DNA of 64,000 nucleotides from DATKYQ01 sp035528415 (GTDB lineage Bacteria > Myxococcota > B64-G9): assembly GCA_035528415.1 (NCBI GenBank), contig DATKYQ010000008.1, positions 67,699-131,698 on the forward strand, in the 5' to 3' direction. The position numbers were made by a program, and so were the translations under genes. Shown here piece after piece: positions 17,864 through 27,233 of the stretch (its first letter is position 1; the number at the start of each line of letters is the position of its first letter). Under the pieces are notes generated by a model. The model saw only the letters and a program-made list of their open reading frames with translations, was not told where the DNA came from and did not search any database.

Positions 17864-20167
17864 TTAAAGTTTGAAACGCGACATCTCAGAGCGCAGGGTT
17901 TCCGCCTGCTCGGCAACCAGATCGACGATCTTCTTCATATTGCTCATCGAATCCGAATGGTGCTCGGCGACCTCCTTGATCCGCTCCACCGCCTGCATGA
18001 CCTGCTCGGCGCCTTGGGTCTGCTCTTTCTGGGCCCGGTTGAGATGGTGAACCATTTCCGAAATATTTTCGATAGCCCCGGTGATCTGCTTCGACCCCCG
18101 CGCCTGTTCCTGGCTCGAACTGTGGACGTGTTGAGTAGTGACCTTCATGCGCTCGGAAGAGTTCATGATCTGCTCCGAGCCCTTGGCCTGCTGTCCGGTG
18201 GCGGCCGCGATTTGCCCGACCGTCTCGGCGATTCTTCCGATGGCATCGGTAACAACCTTCGAACCGCGGGCCTGCTCGACCGTGGCCCGGGCGATCTCGC
18301 GCACCATCTGGGTAGACTTGGTAACGCTCTCCAGGATCTTCATAAGGGCCTTCTCTGCTTCTCCGGAAAGGGCCACACCCTGATCAACACTCTGTCGCCC
18401 AAGCTCCATCGAGTTGATGACGCTCTTTGTCTCGCTCTGTACGGCGCTTACCAATTCGGATATTTCGTTGGTGGATGTGGCCGTGCGCTCGGCCAAGTCC
18501 TTGATTTCATCGGCCACGACCGCAAAGCCCTTTCCGTGCTCTCCCGCCTGCGCGGCGATGATGGCCGCATTGAGCGCCAGCAGGTTGGTCTGTTCGGCAA
18601 CGTCATCGATCACCGTCAGCACCTGGCCGATGGCCTGAACCTTCTTGCCGAGTGCCTCCATGGCGCCGAAGGCCTCGTGCGTTGACTCGGAGATGCGCGA
18701 GATGCCCTGGATCGTCTTCTTGACAGCCTCGGATCCACGCTCGGCATCCCGGCGAACCTCCTCCGACAAATCGGCCGTCTCGTTGGCATTGGTCTCGACC
18801 TGTCCGATGGAGACGTCCATCTCGCGCATAGAGGTGGACGTTTGCTCGGAGGTGGTCGATAAATCCTCGACACTCTTGGCCACTTCCTTGATCGCCTGGG
18901 TCATCTGCTCGATGCTGGTCGTCGTCTGTTCCACGCTGGATGCCAACAAGTTGATGTTGTCTGCCACTTCGTCATTGGTCGCCGCCATCTCCATGATCGA
19001 ACTGGAACTTTCCTCCGCGCTCGATGCCAGGATCTCCACGTTCTCAGCCACGCCCTTGAGCGAGATGACCATCTCCGAGATGGACGAGGAAGTCTCGTCG
19101 ACCGCGGCCACCTGGTACTCGGCGCCCTGGACGACTTCCTCGGTGCTGGCCGTGATGCGTTCCATGGCCTCTCCCAGGCCGCTGGTCACAAGGGCGATCT
19201 TGCGAATCATGTCGTTGAGATTTCCGGTAATGCGGTTGAGCGCCTCCGCCAGCATACCTATTTCGTCGGGAGAAACGTCCGGAATGCTCTCGGTCAAGTC
19301 GCCCTCGGATATCTTTCTGGCCATTTCCATCATCTTGATCAAGCGGCTGTAGATCTTGGTGGATGCCCAGTAGATAAAGAATGTAAAGGCAACCAGGGCG
19401 ATAAGCAGGGCGATAAAAAGAGTGAACACCAGGCGGCTCTTCTGCGCCTGGATTTTTTGGGTGCTCAGGCCCAGCAGGACATATCCCCATGACCCCGCTT
19501 GTTCTTGCTTGAGCTTTTTTTCCGGGGCGGGTTCGGTCTTGGGGGTATCCTTCGAGCCGCCCTTTACCGTAGCATCCCCCTCTTCTTCGCCACCCAGTTC
19601 TCCGAACATCAGGGCCTCGGTCTCGGCGCTGTCGTCCTTGGCCTTGTCGGGGCCGGAACCGGGCGCGGCCTCCTCGCCCGCCCCTTCGCCGATCTCGGTG
19701 CCGGTTTTCACCTCTTCGGTAAAGCCTATGAATTCGGTTCGTTCGGCCACGTAGTCGAGGTCTGACATGTGTACGTCAACCAGGCCATCTATGTCCATGG
19801 GCTTGCCGGCCTCACGAAACTCGCTGGCAAAGACAGCGAAAGGCCTGCCCGCAATACCCGCTTCTCCTTTCTTGGTATGCCTGAGAACGATTATGTACTG
19901 CACCTCCTCGCTCTCGAGGATAATCTTCCTGAGTCTTTTTAACTCGTTGTCCTTTTGCTCGTACACCAGATCGAACATGCTCTCGGATGTGACATTCTTG
20001 ATCAGTTCCTTGCCCAGCGCCTCCAGCGAAGATTTCAGTTGTCCCAAAACCTGGAAATATACGGTTATCCCCACGGCTACCATGATCACGGCCAGGGCGG
20101 CGGCCATCGTCCCGATGGCCTTCTGCCTCAGTCCGAATCGTCCTGTGGAACTCGGCTTGATCTCCAT
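17864..20167 (-). CDS. Methyl-accepting chemotaxis protein
   Basis: A 767-residue chemoreceptor: membrane segment at about 18-40, a periplasmic region to about 245, a second membrane segment at about 246-268, HAMP, and a long cytoplasmic signalling hairpin. The hairpin tip EQTNLLALNAAIIAAQAGEH and following GFAVVADEIKDLAERT are canonical for CheA/CheW contact. The periplasmic part carries a long Glu/Gly/Pro-rich, probably disordered insert (about 160-230), which is unusual. The ATG at 20167 is preferred because GAGG lies five bases upstream. A periplasmic solute-binding protein gene ends 19 bases upstream, suggesting that the receptor senses through that protein. Confidence 0.92.
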   Translation of the reverse strand: MEIKPSSTGRFGLRQKAIGTMAAALAVIMVAVGITVYFQVLGQLKSSLEALGKELIKNVTSESMFDLVYEQKDNELKRLRKIILESEEVQYIIVLRHTKKGEAGIAGRPFAVFASEFREAGKPMDIDGLVDVHMSDLDYVAERTEFIGFTEEVKTGTEIGEGAGEEAAPGSGPDKAKDDSAETEALMFGELGGEEEGDATVKGGSKDTPKTEPAPEKKLKQEQAGSWGYVLLGLSTQKIQAQKSRLVFTLFIALLIALVAFTFFIYWASTKIYSRLIKMMEMARKISEGDLTESIPDVSPDEIGMLAEALNRITGNLNDMIRKIALVTSGLGEAMERITASTEEVVQGAEYQVAAVDETSSSISEMVISLKGVAENVEILASSAEESSSSIMEMAATNDEVADNINLLASSVEQTTTSIEQMTQAIKEVAKSVEDLSTTSEQTSTSMREMDVSIGQVETNANETADLSEEVRRDAERGSEAVKKTIQGISRISESTHEAFGAMEALGKKVQAIGQVLTVIDDVAEQTNLLALNAAIIAAQAGEHGKGFAVVADEIKDLAERTATSTNEISELVSAVQSETKSVINSMELGRQSVDQGVALSGEAEKALMKILESVTKSTQMVREIARATVEQARGSKVVTDAIGRIAETVGQIAAATGQQAKGSEQIMNSSERMKVTTQHVHSSSQEQARGSKQITGAIENISEMVHHLNRAQKEQTQGAEQVMQAVERIKEVAEHHSDSMSNMKKIVDLVAEQAETLRSEMSRFKL

Positions 20168-20185
20168 GATCACCTCACCGGCGGG

Positions 20186-21112
20186 TTATTTTCCCACCCT
20201 GACGACGTCGGGACGTTTCAACACCTCTGGCGATATCTTCACTCCCGCTTTGGCCGCCGAGTTGATATTGACAGTCAACGTGCCCGACGGCGCCTGGATG
20301 GGAATGTCAGCGACGTTACCGCCGGACAGTATTTTTTTGACGATTTCCGCCGCCTTTTTTCCCTGATCGGAGTAGCTGGAAGCGAAGGAACAAACCGCCA
20401 GCTTCTTGACGAACATCGGGGAGTAGGCCAACAAGGGTATTTTCTTTTCGAACTGCAAAATCAGCGTGCGCTTGAAGAATTCGCGCGACATCACGGTGGC
20501 GTCGCGAATCAACCACAGGGCGTCGGCGCGCTTGATCACCTCGTTGAGTGCGGCGGGAACATCCTTTTTCTGGCTAATCTTGACGGCGATCAGGGTGATG
20601 CCAACCGTCGCGGCCGACTTGGCGGCCGCCTTGATGAACGAGCCGGTGCGCCTGGCGTCGTAAATGACGCCGATTCGTCTCACTTCGGGCAGTGCCTCCC
20701 TGAACGCTTTGAGTTGGTCGTGCGCTGTCGGCTCAAGGTAGACGCCGGTTGCATTGTTCGAGCGCAGCTTGCTCTGGACCGGGTTCATTGCCATGACGAA
20801 AACGATCGGGATATCAGAGAACTCAGCCTTCAGCGCCTTTGCCGCACCCAGTCCGACCGCCAGAATGACCTTGGGGCCCTGGCTCTTTACTGCCGAGGCA
20901 AGCTTGCCGGGGTCGCTGAGATCGCCTCCCATCACCAGGATGGAGAGTGAACCGGAATAGTCTTGTTTGAATCCGTCTATCGCTTTGTCGTAAACGCCCA
21001 GTTCCCTGGACTTGACGGCAACCACGTCGGCGGCAATTGCCGGTAACTGGGCAAAAATAATAAGACCGACCAGGCACACCAGCACCCGGCCGCTGTGGCA
21101 ACGGAGTTGCAT
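20186..21112 (-). CDS. ABC-type solute-binding protein (PF04392-like)
   Basis: A 308-residue periplasmic protein of the ABC_sub_bind family, with a signal peptide ending near AIAA (residue 28) and two alpha/beta lobes. GLGAAKALKAEF near residue 88 and IGVIYDARRTG near 146 are typical family segments. The ligand cannot be read; known relatives bind aromatic or other small organic compounds. The ATG at 21112 is chosen because the signal peptide begins there; the frame stays open to 21247 but the extra 45 residues are polar and have no export function. No permease or ATPase gene is adjacent; the only partner is the chemoreceptor directly downstream. Confidence 0.82.
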   Translation of the reverse strand: MQLRCHSGRVLVCLVGLIIFAQLPAIAADVVAVKSRELGVYDKAIDGFKQDYSGSLSILVMGGDLSDPGKLASAVKSQGPKVILAVGLGAAKALKAEFSDIPIVFVMAMNPVQSKLRSNNATGVYLEPTAHDQLKAFREALPEVRRIGVIYDARRTGSFIKAAAKSAATVGITLIAVKISQKKDVPAALNEVIKRADALWLIRDATVMSREFFKRTLILQFEKKIPLLAYSPMFVKKLAVCSFASSYSDQGKKAAEIVKKILSGGNVADIPIQAPSGTLTVNINSAAKAGVKISPEVLKRPDVVRVGK

Positions 21113-21361
21113 TTTTTCAGCAAGCCTCTCACACAGCAGTTGCAGCCTGCAAAACACGGTTGAAAAATCATACGTTACGCCGTTTTTCAAAGTCAAGCTT
21201 TCGTTTGTTTTTGTCTCGTCAATATATCTGTTCAACGTACCAAACAAGTGTTTTCTGCACTCGTTCGTCAGGGGTTACAGTCGCTTGTTTACCCGACAGA
21301 TTCCGGCTTGTTTTCACCGGACGAGAAACAGTAAACTCGGCACAATCCGAAAGGAGCCTTC

Positions 21362-22390
21362 ATGAAGCGTTGTGGCATTGTGACCGATCCCTTGTACATC
21401 AAACACGATCCAGGACCGGGTCACCCCGAATCTCCCGAACGACTCAAGAGCATCTACCGTCTGCTGGAGGAGGAAGATATTATCGGGCACTGCCGGGTTG
21501 TAGCCCCGCGACCCGCCAGCCGCGAAGAGATCTGCCGCATTCATACCGGCGAGTACTACCAGCGTATCGCCGACAGTGAGGGTCGCCAGGTGATGCTGGA
21601 CCCGGACACGTCAACCTCGGCGGACTCTTTCCGTGCCGCCGAACTGGCCGCCGGCGGCACGTTGGCGCTTGCCGAGAACGTGGCTGGTGGGAAGATCGAG
21701 AACGGCTACGCCCTGGTTCGCCCTCCCGGTCACCACGCAGAAAGCACCCGCGCCATGGGGTTCTGCCTGTTCAACAACGTAGCCATTGGAGCAGCGCATG
21801 CTATTGAAAAGTTGGGCATGAAACGGATTCTGATCGCCGACTGGGATTTGCACAATGGCAACGGTACGATGCACTCGTTTTACAACCGCGCCGACGTATT
21901 GTATTTCAGTACCCACCAGTACCCCTACTACCCAGGAACCGGCGCGGCCGCCGACGTCGGTGCGGGCGAAGGCGCCGGGTTCACGGTCAACGTTCCCCTT
22001 TCCCCGGGTATGGGAGACCGGGAATACCGGGCAATCTTCAGCAAGGTGCTGGCCCCGGTTGTCGAGCAGTTCTCTCCCGACCTGATCCTGGTGAGCACGG
22101 GTTTCGACACCTACCGGCGCGATCCGCTGGGTGGGATGAAGATGACTGCGGAGGGCTACGGCGCGTTGACGTACGAGCTTGTGCAGCTGGCAGAGGCCGT
22201 TTGTTCCGGCAAGCTGGTACTGGTGCTCGAGGGCGGGTACAACCTGGAAGGCCTTTCCAACGGGGTGGCCTTCGCCATCCGCGCCTTGCTGGGCGAGTAC
22301 CAGCCGGAACCGCAGGACGAAGATCCCGGCCTGGCCGGTCCTTTCATCAAAGCAACCCAGCAGGCGCATTCCAAATACTGGAAGTTTTGA
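21362..22390 (+). CDS. Histone-deacetylase-family amidohydrolase
   Basis: A 342-residue zinc-dependent deacetylase of the arginase/HDAC fold, similar to bacterial acetylpolyamine or acetoin-utilization (AcuC) deacetylases. RPPGHHAES near residue 120 carries the catalytic His pair. DWDLHNGNGT near 160 gives two zinc ligands, and STGFDTYRRDPLGGM near 245 gives the third Asp. No signal peptide is present, so it acts in the cytoplasm. The likely substrate is an acetylated lysine or polyamine. AAGGAG precedes the ATG by five bases. It converges on the FHA gene downstream. Confidence 0.9.
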   Translation: MKRCGIVTDPLYIKHDPGPGHPESPERLKSIYRLLEEEDIIGHCRVVAPRPASREEICRIHTGEYYQRIADSEGRQVMLDPDTSTSADSFRAAELAAGGTLALAENVAGGKIENGYALVRPPGHHAESTRAMGFCLFNNVAIGAAHAIEKLGMKRILIADWDLHNGNGTMHSFYNRADVLYFSTHQYPYYPGTGAAADVGAGEGAGFTVNVPLSPGMGDREYRAIFSKVLAPVVEQFSPDLILVSTGFDTYRRDPLGGMKMTAEGYGALTYELVQLAEAVCSGKLVLVLEGGYNLEGLSNGVAFAIRALLGEYQPEPQDEDPGLAGPFIKATQQAHSKYWKF

Positions 22391-22406
22391 AAGACGAAAA
22401 AGAGTT

Positions 22407-24518
22407 TCAAAAAGAGTCATCGTCTCCCGAGGATCCGGGCTCTCGCAGCGAGTGGAGCAGCTTCTTGCATCGGCCGTAGGCATAGGCGCCGGAGTTGGTC
22501 ATCTGCATGACGGTCTTGCAGGTCGAGACAGCCCTGTCAGGCTGGGTTCCCTTGATCACGTAGGCCATTTCGTACAATTTGCGCGCCTCGCGCTCGAGCG
22601 TATCGAGGCGCTTCTGGGCTTGATTCAAACCGGGTTTATGCTCCAGGGCCGACTTGTACGACTTGAATGCCAGCGGGTATTTCTTGCTGTTTTGGGCGTC
22701 GACACCCTTTACAAAATAAACCTTGGCAAGCTTGGAATGCAGATCGGCAGACAGCTTGTCTTTTTTGCCCCCCAGCATCTCGTTGAGCTTTAAAGCCTGA
22801 ACCAGAAAAGCCTCGGCCTTGGCCGCCTGTCCCGAATTGCGGGCTAGCTCGGTGCCACGCTTGTACAATTTCTGGAACTTGCGAAGCTGGTTAACTCCTT
22901 CACTGGAGACACCTGAAGCGGCCGCCTGCGAAAGGGCCGCGTCTATCTTGCCATTCCTGAAGGCATCCAGGCAGGCTCCCACCAGCAGCGCTTTCGATCT
23001 CTGCTGCGGCCGAACTATTTTCTTCCTTTTCTTCTTTTTCTTCTTGCCTCCCTTGTGCGGAGGTGGCTTGTTCAAAAGTTTCTCGGCCGCGTGCTTCAAT
23101 TCTTGCGCCACCTCGCTATCCGGTGAAGCCAGCAGCACCTCGTCGGCAAGTTGCATGGCTTTTTCGAATTCCTTGCCATCCAGCGCCTTACGCGCCTCTT
23201 CGAGCTTGTAGTCCTGGCGTTTTTTCTCAACCTGAGTCTTGAGTTCTTTCGCCTTATCGACTTGCAGACTGTCGGGCGAAACAGTGTTCAGCAGCAGGAT
23301 GGCAGCATCAAAGTCGCTGAGCGTTACCTTGGCCTCGGCATCGAGAATCGCCCGCGAGGCGCTATCCTCGCGCTCGATTGTCTGCCTGTACTTTGCGACC
23401 AGCTTGTCGTCATCGAGAACCTGGGCCACTTCGACGATCAGCGCCTTGGCCTCGACCCACTTCTCTTGCTTTACAAGATCCCTGACCTTGCCAAAAGTCG
23501 CCTGGGCCTGTTGCACCCTTTCCGCCTGAAGCCGCTGCTCTTCCATTCTGCGTTGCGCGGCTAGTTGCTCGGGCGTGGGTCCTTTGTTCTTGGTCAACAC
23601 CTTGGCGATACCCAGGATCCCGATCAGCACTATCAGGCAGCCGATGACGACGAACAGCTTTTTTCTCCGGGGACTTTTAGGTATCGGCCCAGCAGAGGTC
23701 AAGGACTCGACATCGGAGGCGGCCAGCATCATGGTCTTTTCCACTGGCGCCCCACCGGGCCGGGACGAGTCGGAACCGGGGGCGGCGAAAGAAATCGCCG
23801 CGTCTCCCACCTGGATGAGATCACCGTTGTAGAGCAAGGACTCTGAGACGCGCTCGTCATTGAGGAAAGTGCCGTTGCCCGAATCGAGATCGACCACGTA
23901 CCAGCCGTCCGCCCGCTTCTCGATGCGGGCATGCTTGCGGGAGACCAACTGGTCGGGAAGGACCACGTCGCACTCGGGGGCCCGGCCGATTACAAACATG
24001 TCTCGTGACACCTCGACATCAGAGGCGCCATCGGGTGTCTCGACGGTGAGCAGCGGAACTTCATCGGGGGCTTCATCAGGCACTGCCGCAAGAATCTCGG
24101 TTTTTTCGGCCACATCATCGACCTGCGGCTCCTGCACATCGGGCAGGCTGCCGACAAAGGTCGGGCCGGCGTCATCATCTTCGGGCTCTTCACCGCCGAA
24201 GACAAAGGCGCCCTGGTCCAGGCCGGGATCGCTCAGGTCTTCCGGATCGACCAGTTCGGTCGGTTTTTCCACTTCCCCTTCGTCGATCTCCTCTTCGTCT
24301 TCGATATCCCGCAGGCCGCGACGCGCAAGCTCGCGCCTGATAGGGCTACTGTCCATCTCAGAGGTTTCCGCATCCAGATCGTCTACGTCCGCATCTCCGG
24401 GGCCATCGTACCCGACAGCCGGAATCTCATCGGTCGGGAAGTTGTCCGGGATCTCCTGAGTGCCTTCGTCATCCGCGGGCAGGGGTGGGGGCCTTCTTCT
24501 TCTGCGATCGGCGCTCAT
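22407..24518 (-). CDS. FHA-domain membrane protein with C-terminal TPR-like region
   Basis: The 703-residue protein starts with about 150 acidic, low-complexity residues. An FHA domain follows at about 155-247 (FVIGRAPECD, SRKHARIE, SGNGTFLN). One membrane segment is at about 287-307. The rest is a helical periplasmic region with TPR-like helix pairs, interrupted near 475 by a run of Lys/Gly. The topology puts the phosphothreonine-binding FHA in the cytoplasm and the helical part outside the membrane. It lies 18 bases downstream of the PBP1A gene, so it may couple phospho-signals to wall assembly. That link is inference. Confidence 0.82.
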   Translation of the reverse strand: MSADRRRRRPPPLPADDEGTQEIPDNFPTDEIPAVGYDGPGDADVDDLDAETSEMDSSPIRRELARRGLRDIEDEEEIDEGEVEKPTELVDPEDLSDPGLDQGAFVFGGEEPEDDDAGPTFVGSLPDVQEPQVDDVAEKTEILAAVPDEAPDEVPLLTVETPDGASDVEVSRDMFVIGRAPECDVVLPDQLVSRKHARIEKRADGWYVVDLDSGNGTFLNDERVSESLLYNGDLIQVGDAAISFAAPGSDSSRPGGAPVEKTMMLAASDVESLTSAGPIPKSPRRKKLFVVIGCLIVLIGILGIAKVLTKNKGPTPEQLAAQRRMEEQRLQAERVQQAQATFGKVRDLVKQEKWVEAKALIVEVAQVLDDDKLVAKYRQTIEREDSASRAILDAEAKVTLSDFDAAILLLNTVSPDSLQVDKAKELKTQVEKKRQDYKLEEARKALDGKEFEKAMQLADEVLLASPDSEVAQELKHAAEKLLNKPPPHKGGKKKKKKRKKIVRPQQRSKALLVGACLDAFRNGKIDAALSQAAASGVSSEGVNQLRKFQKLYKRGTELARNSGQAAKAEAFLVQALKLNEMLGGKKDKLSADLHSKLAKVYFVKGVDAQNSKKYPLAFKSYKSALEHKPGLNQAQKRLDTLEREARKLYEMAYVIKGTQPDRAVSTCKTVMQMTNSGAYAYGRCKKLLHSLREPGSSGDDDSF

Positions 24519-24536
24519 ACATTCACTCCGTGGCTG

Positions 24537-27086
24537 TCAGTACAGCTTGTCCACCTTGAAAAACTGCCCGGGCTTGACCACGTCCTTGGCCTGAACGAAT
24601 TCCTTCGGCTGCTCGCCTTTTTTGAAAGCTTCGCGCACCGAGTTGGGAGTGTCCGGGCGAGCCAGCAGCCCTGTCTTGGGATCGATCCGCGCAAAGGTAA
24701 TTCCGGCCGGGACATCGAAATCATCCTGCGGCCGCTCGGCCAGGATCTCCTGCATGTAGGCAAGCCAGATGGGCAAGGCGGCCCGCGAGCCGTTCTCGCC
24801 GCGCCCGAGGGGATCTTTCGGTTCATCGTGCCCGACCCAGACACCCGCGACCACGTCATGGGTGAATCCCATGAACCAGGCATCGGCCGAGTCGTTGGTG
24901 GTTCCCGTTTTTCCGGCGGCCGGCTTGCCCAGTTGTCTGGCGCGGGCACCGGTGCCGCGGGTGGCCACGCCGTGAAGCAAGTCGGTCAGGATGTAGTTCG
25001 ACTGGGAGGAAAGCAGTCGCGGCATGGGGTTCTGCAGGCGATCATAGGCGCGATCGAATTTTTCGTCCCAACTCTGCCAGGGATCCTTGTATGAAGCCTG
25101 ATTCAAGATTACGCGCCCGAAACGATCCGTCACCTTCTTGATCATGAAAAGCTTAGGTTTGCGTCCACCCATATTGAAGACAGAATAGACCTTGAGCAGA
25201 TCCCATGGTTTGACGCACGATGAGCCCAGGGCCAGCCCAAGCTCTTCCCTGAGCGGCGAAGAAATACCGAGCTTGTGGGCCCAGGCAATGTTTTCCTTGA
25301 TGCCCACGGCGTCGAGTACCTTGATCGAAGGGACGTTCATGGAATTAACCAGGGCCGTATAGACGGTTACTTTGCCCTTGAAATCTTGCTCGTAGTTCTC
25401 GGGCTTCCAGCGGTTCTGGTTCTCGGGATCATCGTAGACGATGGCGCTGTCAATGATGATCGTGGCCGGGTTGTAATTGAGGTTCTCGATTGCCAGCGAG
25501 TAGTGAATGGGCTTGAATGAACTGCCCGGCTGGCGGCAGGCCTGCAGGACCCGGTTGAATTCGCTGTCTTTGAAATTGTAACCGCCGATCATGCTCTTGA
25601 CATAACCGAGCCGCGGCTCGACCGAGGCAAGCGCGCCCTGAACGCTTGGAATCTGCTCGAGAGCGAAGATCTTCCCTTGCTTTTCGCCGTTCCCGGGCTT
25701 GGGCAAAAGTTTCGCCGATCCCGCCGGTTCACCGGCCAGCAGCTTTTTCAGCTCGACAGGCCGCACTAGGATCAGATCGCCCTTCGCAATGACCTTACGC
25801 GCATCGGTGACCCTGGCGGCGGAACTCATGAAGTGGACCGTTGGATCCGGCTTGCGCGCCCAGCGCATGCCGAAGATCGGCAGCAATCCGCGGGTGCGTC
25901 CTACCGATACGCGAGCGTAGTTCTCGCCGACATTCCCCACAACGGCCGGGACCGGGCGACCCACGGGTAGATCGTCGAGGCCGTTCTTTTCTAGATAGTC
26001 CTGGGTCTTGGCGAGGAAGTCTGCAATCTTCTCGTCACCGTCGAAGTGGTACAGCGGTCCGTTGTATCCTTGACGATGATCGAGCCGTCGCAGCCCCCGG
26101 TTGATCGCTTTCTGGGCGGCGTGTTGCCAATCGAGATCAACGGTTGTCTCCACTTTCAATCCGCTCTCGTAGACCCCGTCGGTGTCGTAGCGCGACTGGA
26201 GCCGGCGGCGCACCTCCTCGGCGAAGTACGGCGCCCGGCGCCTGAAGATGTCCGGAATCGGGTGGGCAACCAGGGGGGCTGCATCAGCCTTCTTCTTGCT
26301 GTCGGCATCGATGAAGCCGACAGCCATCATTCGGTCGAGAACGTAGGAGCGACGAGCAAGAGCCTCTTTGGGCCGCTCGACCGGATCGTACTCGGAAGGG
26401 GCCTGCGGCAGGCCGGCGATGGTGGCCATTTCGGGCAAGGTAAGATCCCAGACATTCTTGTGAAAGTAATTGCGCGCGGCGGCCTCGACTCCGTAAGAAC
26501 CGTGACCCAGGTAGATCTGGTTCAGGTAAAGGTAGAGGATCTCCTCCTTGGTGAACTTCTTCTCAATGCGCCGGGCCAGTATCGCCTCTTTGAACTTGCG
26601 CGTGAATGTCTTTTCGCGGCCGATGAGACTCTTGGCAACCTGCTGGGTAATGGTGCTGCCGCCCTGGACTATATGGCCGGCCCTGATGTTTTTTATCGCC
26701 GCGCGCAGGATACCCATGGGGTCGATTCCGCCGTGAGAGAAGAAGTTATCATCCTCGGAGGCGATGAAGGCCTCGACCAGATGCCGGGGTATCTTATCTG
26801 GGGGAACCACGTCGCGACGCTCAATGGCAAACTCCGCGAGGGGAATGCCAGACAGGCTGTAGGCCCGGGTGGTAAGAGGCGGGTTGTATTGCGAAAGCTC
26901 GGGTAAGGGCGGAATACTGTCCTTGACCGCCATGTAGAGGCCCCAGATAAGGCCCGTCCCAGCGACGATCCAGAACAAGATGCAACTTGCGGCCCAGAAC
27001 GCGATCCTATTCCAGCGCGCTCGCGCCCGACGGGGGTTGGCAACCTCCAGCAGAAGTTCTTTTTCTTTCCCGGTCTGTTGCGTCAA
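24537..27086 (-). CDS. Penicillin-binding protein 1A, bifunctional
   Basis: This inner-membrane enzyme polymerises glycan strands and cross-links peptides of peptidoglycan. One membrane segment lies at about residues 29-52. The glycosyltransferase domain carries EDDNFFSHGGID near 111 and GGSTITQQVAK near 142. The transpeptidase has SSFK near 522, SMN near 582 and KTG near 726, so all three active-site motifs are intact. I choose the TTG at 27086 because GGGAGGT lies six bases upstream; the frame is open to a TTG at 27143, which has no such site. The 849-residue length is usual for the family. The FHA-TPR gene follows in the same orientation. Confidence 0.92.
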   Translation of the reverse strand: MTQQTGKEKELLLEVANPRRARARWNRIAFWAASCILFWIVAGTGLIWGLYMAVKDSIPPLPELSQYNPPLTTRAYSLSGIPLAEFAIERRDVVPPDKIPRHLVEAFIASEDDNFFSHGGIDPMGILRAAIKNIRAGHIVQGGSTITQQVAKSLIGREKTFTRKFKEAILARRIEKKFTKEEILYLYLNQIYLGHGSYGVEAAARNYFHKNVWDLTLPEMATIAGLPQAPSEYDPVERPKEALARRSYVLDRMMAVGFIDADSKKKADAAPLVAHPIPDIFRRRAPYFAEEVRRRLQSRYDTDGVYESGLKVETTVDLDWQHAAQKAINRGLRRLDHRQGYNGPLYHFDGDEKIADFLAKTQDYLEKNGLDDLPVGRPVPAVVGNVGENYARVSVGRTRGLLPIFGMRWARKPDPTVHFMSSAARVTDARKVIAKGDLILVRPVELKKLLAGEPAGSAKLLPKPGNGEKQGKIFALEQIPSVQGALASVEPRLGYVKSMIGGYNFKDSEFNRVLQACRQPGSSFKPIHYSLAIENLNYNPATIIIDSAIVYDDPENQNRWKPENYEQDFKGKVTVYTALVNSMNVPSIKVLDAVGIKENIAWAHKLGISSPLREELGLALGSSCVKPWDLLKVYSVFNMGGRKPKLFMIKKVTDRFGRVILNQASYKDPWQSWDEKFDRAYDRLQNPMPRLLSSQSNYILTDLLHGVATRGTGARARQLGKPAAGKTGTTNDSADAWFMGFTHDVVAGVWVGHDEPKDPLGRGENGSRAALPIWLAYMQEILAERPQDDFDVPAGITFARIDPKTGLLARPDTPNSVREAFKKGEQPKEFVQAKDVVKPGQFFKVDKLY

Positions 27087-27233
27087 CCAAGAACCTCCCG
27101 TGGTATTCCGGCGGAGTTTATGTTTTTTCCCATGATGAGTCAAATCTGCCGCGGTGATCTATATCATTTTTCTGTTGCTTCGATGCCAAGTCCACGTATA
27201 TCTTCTTGAAAGTCGCATGCGAGAGGCTGATTT

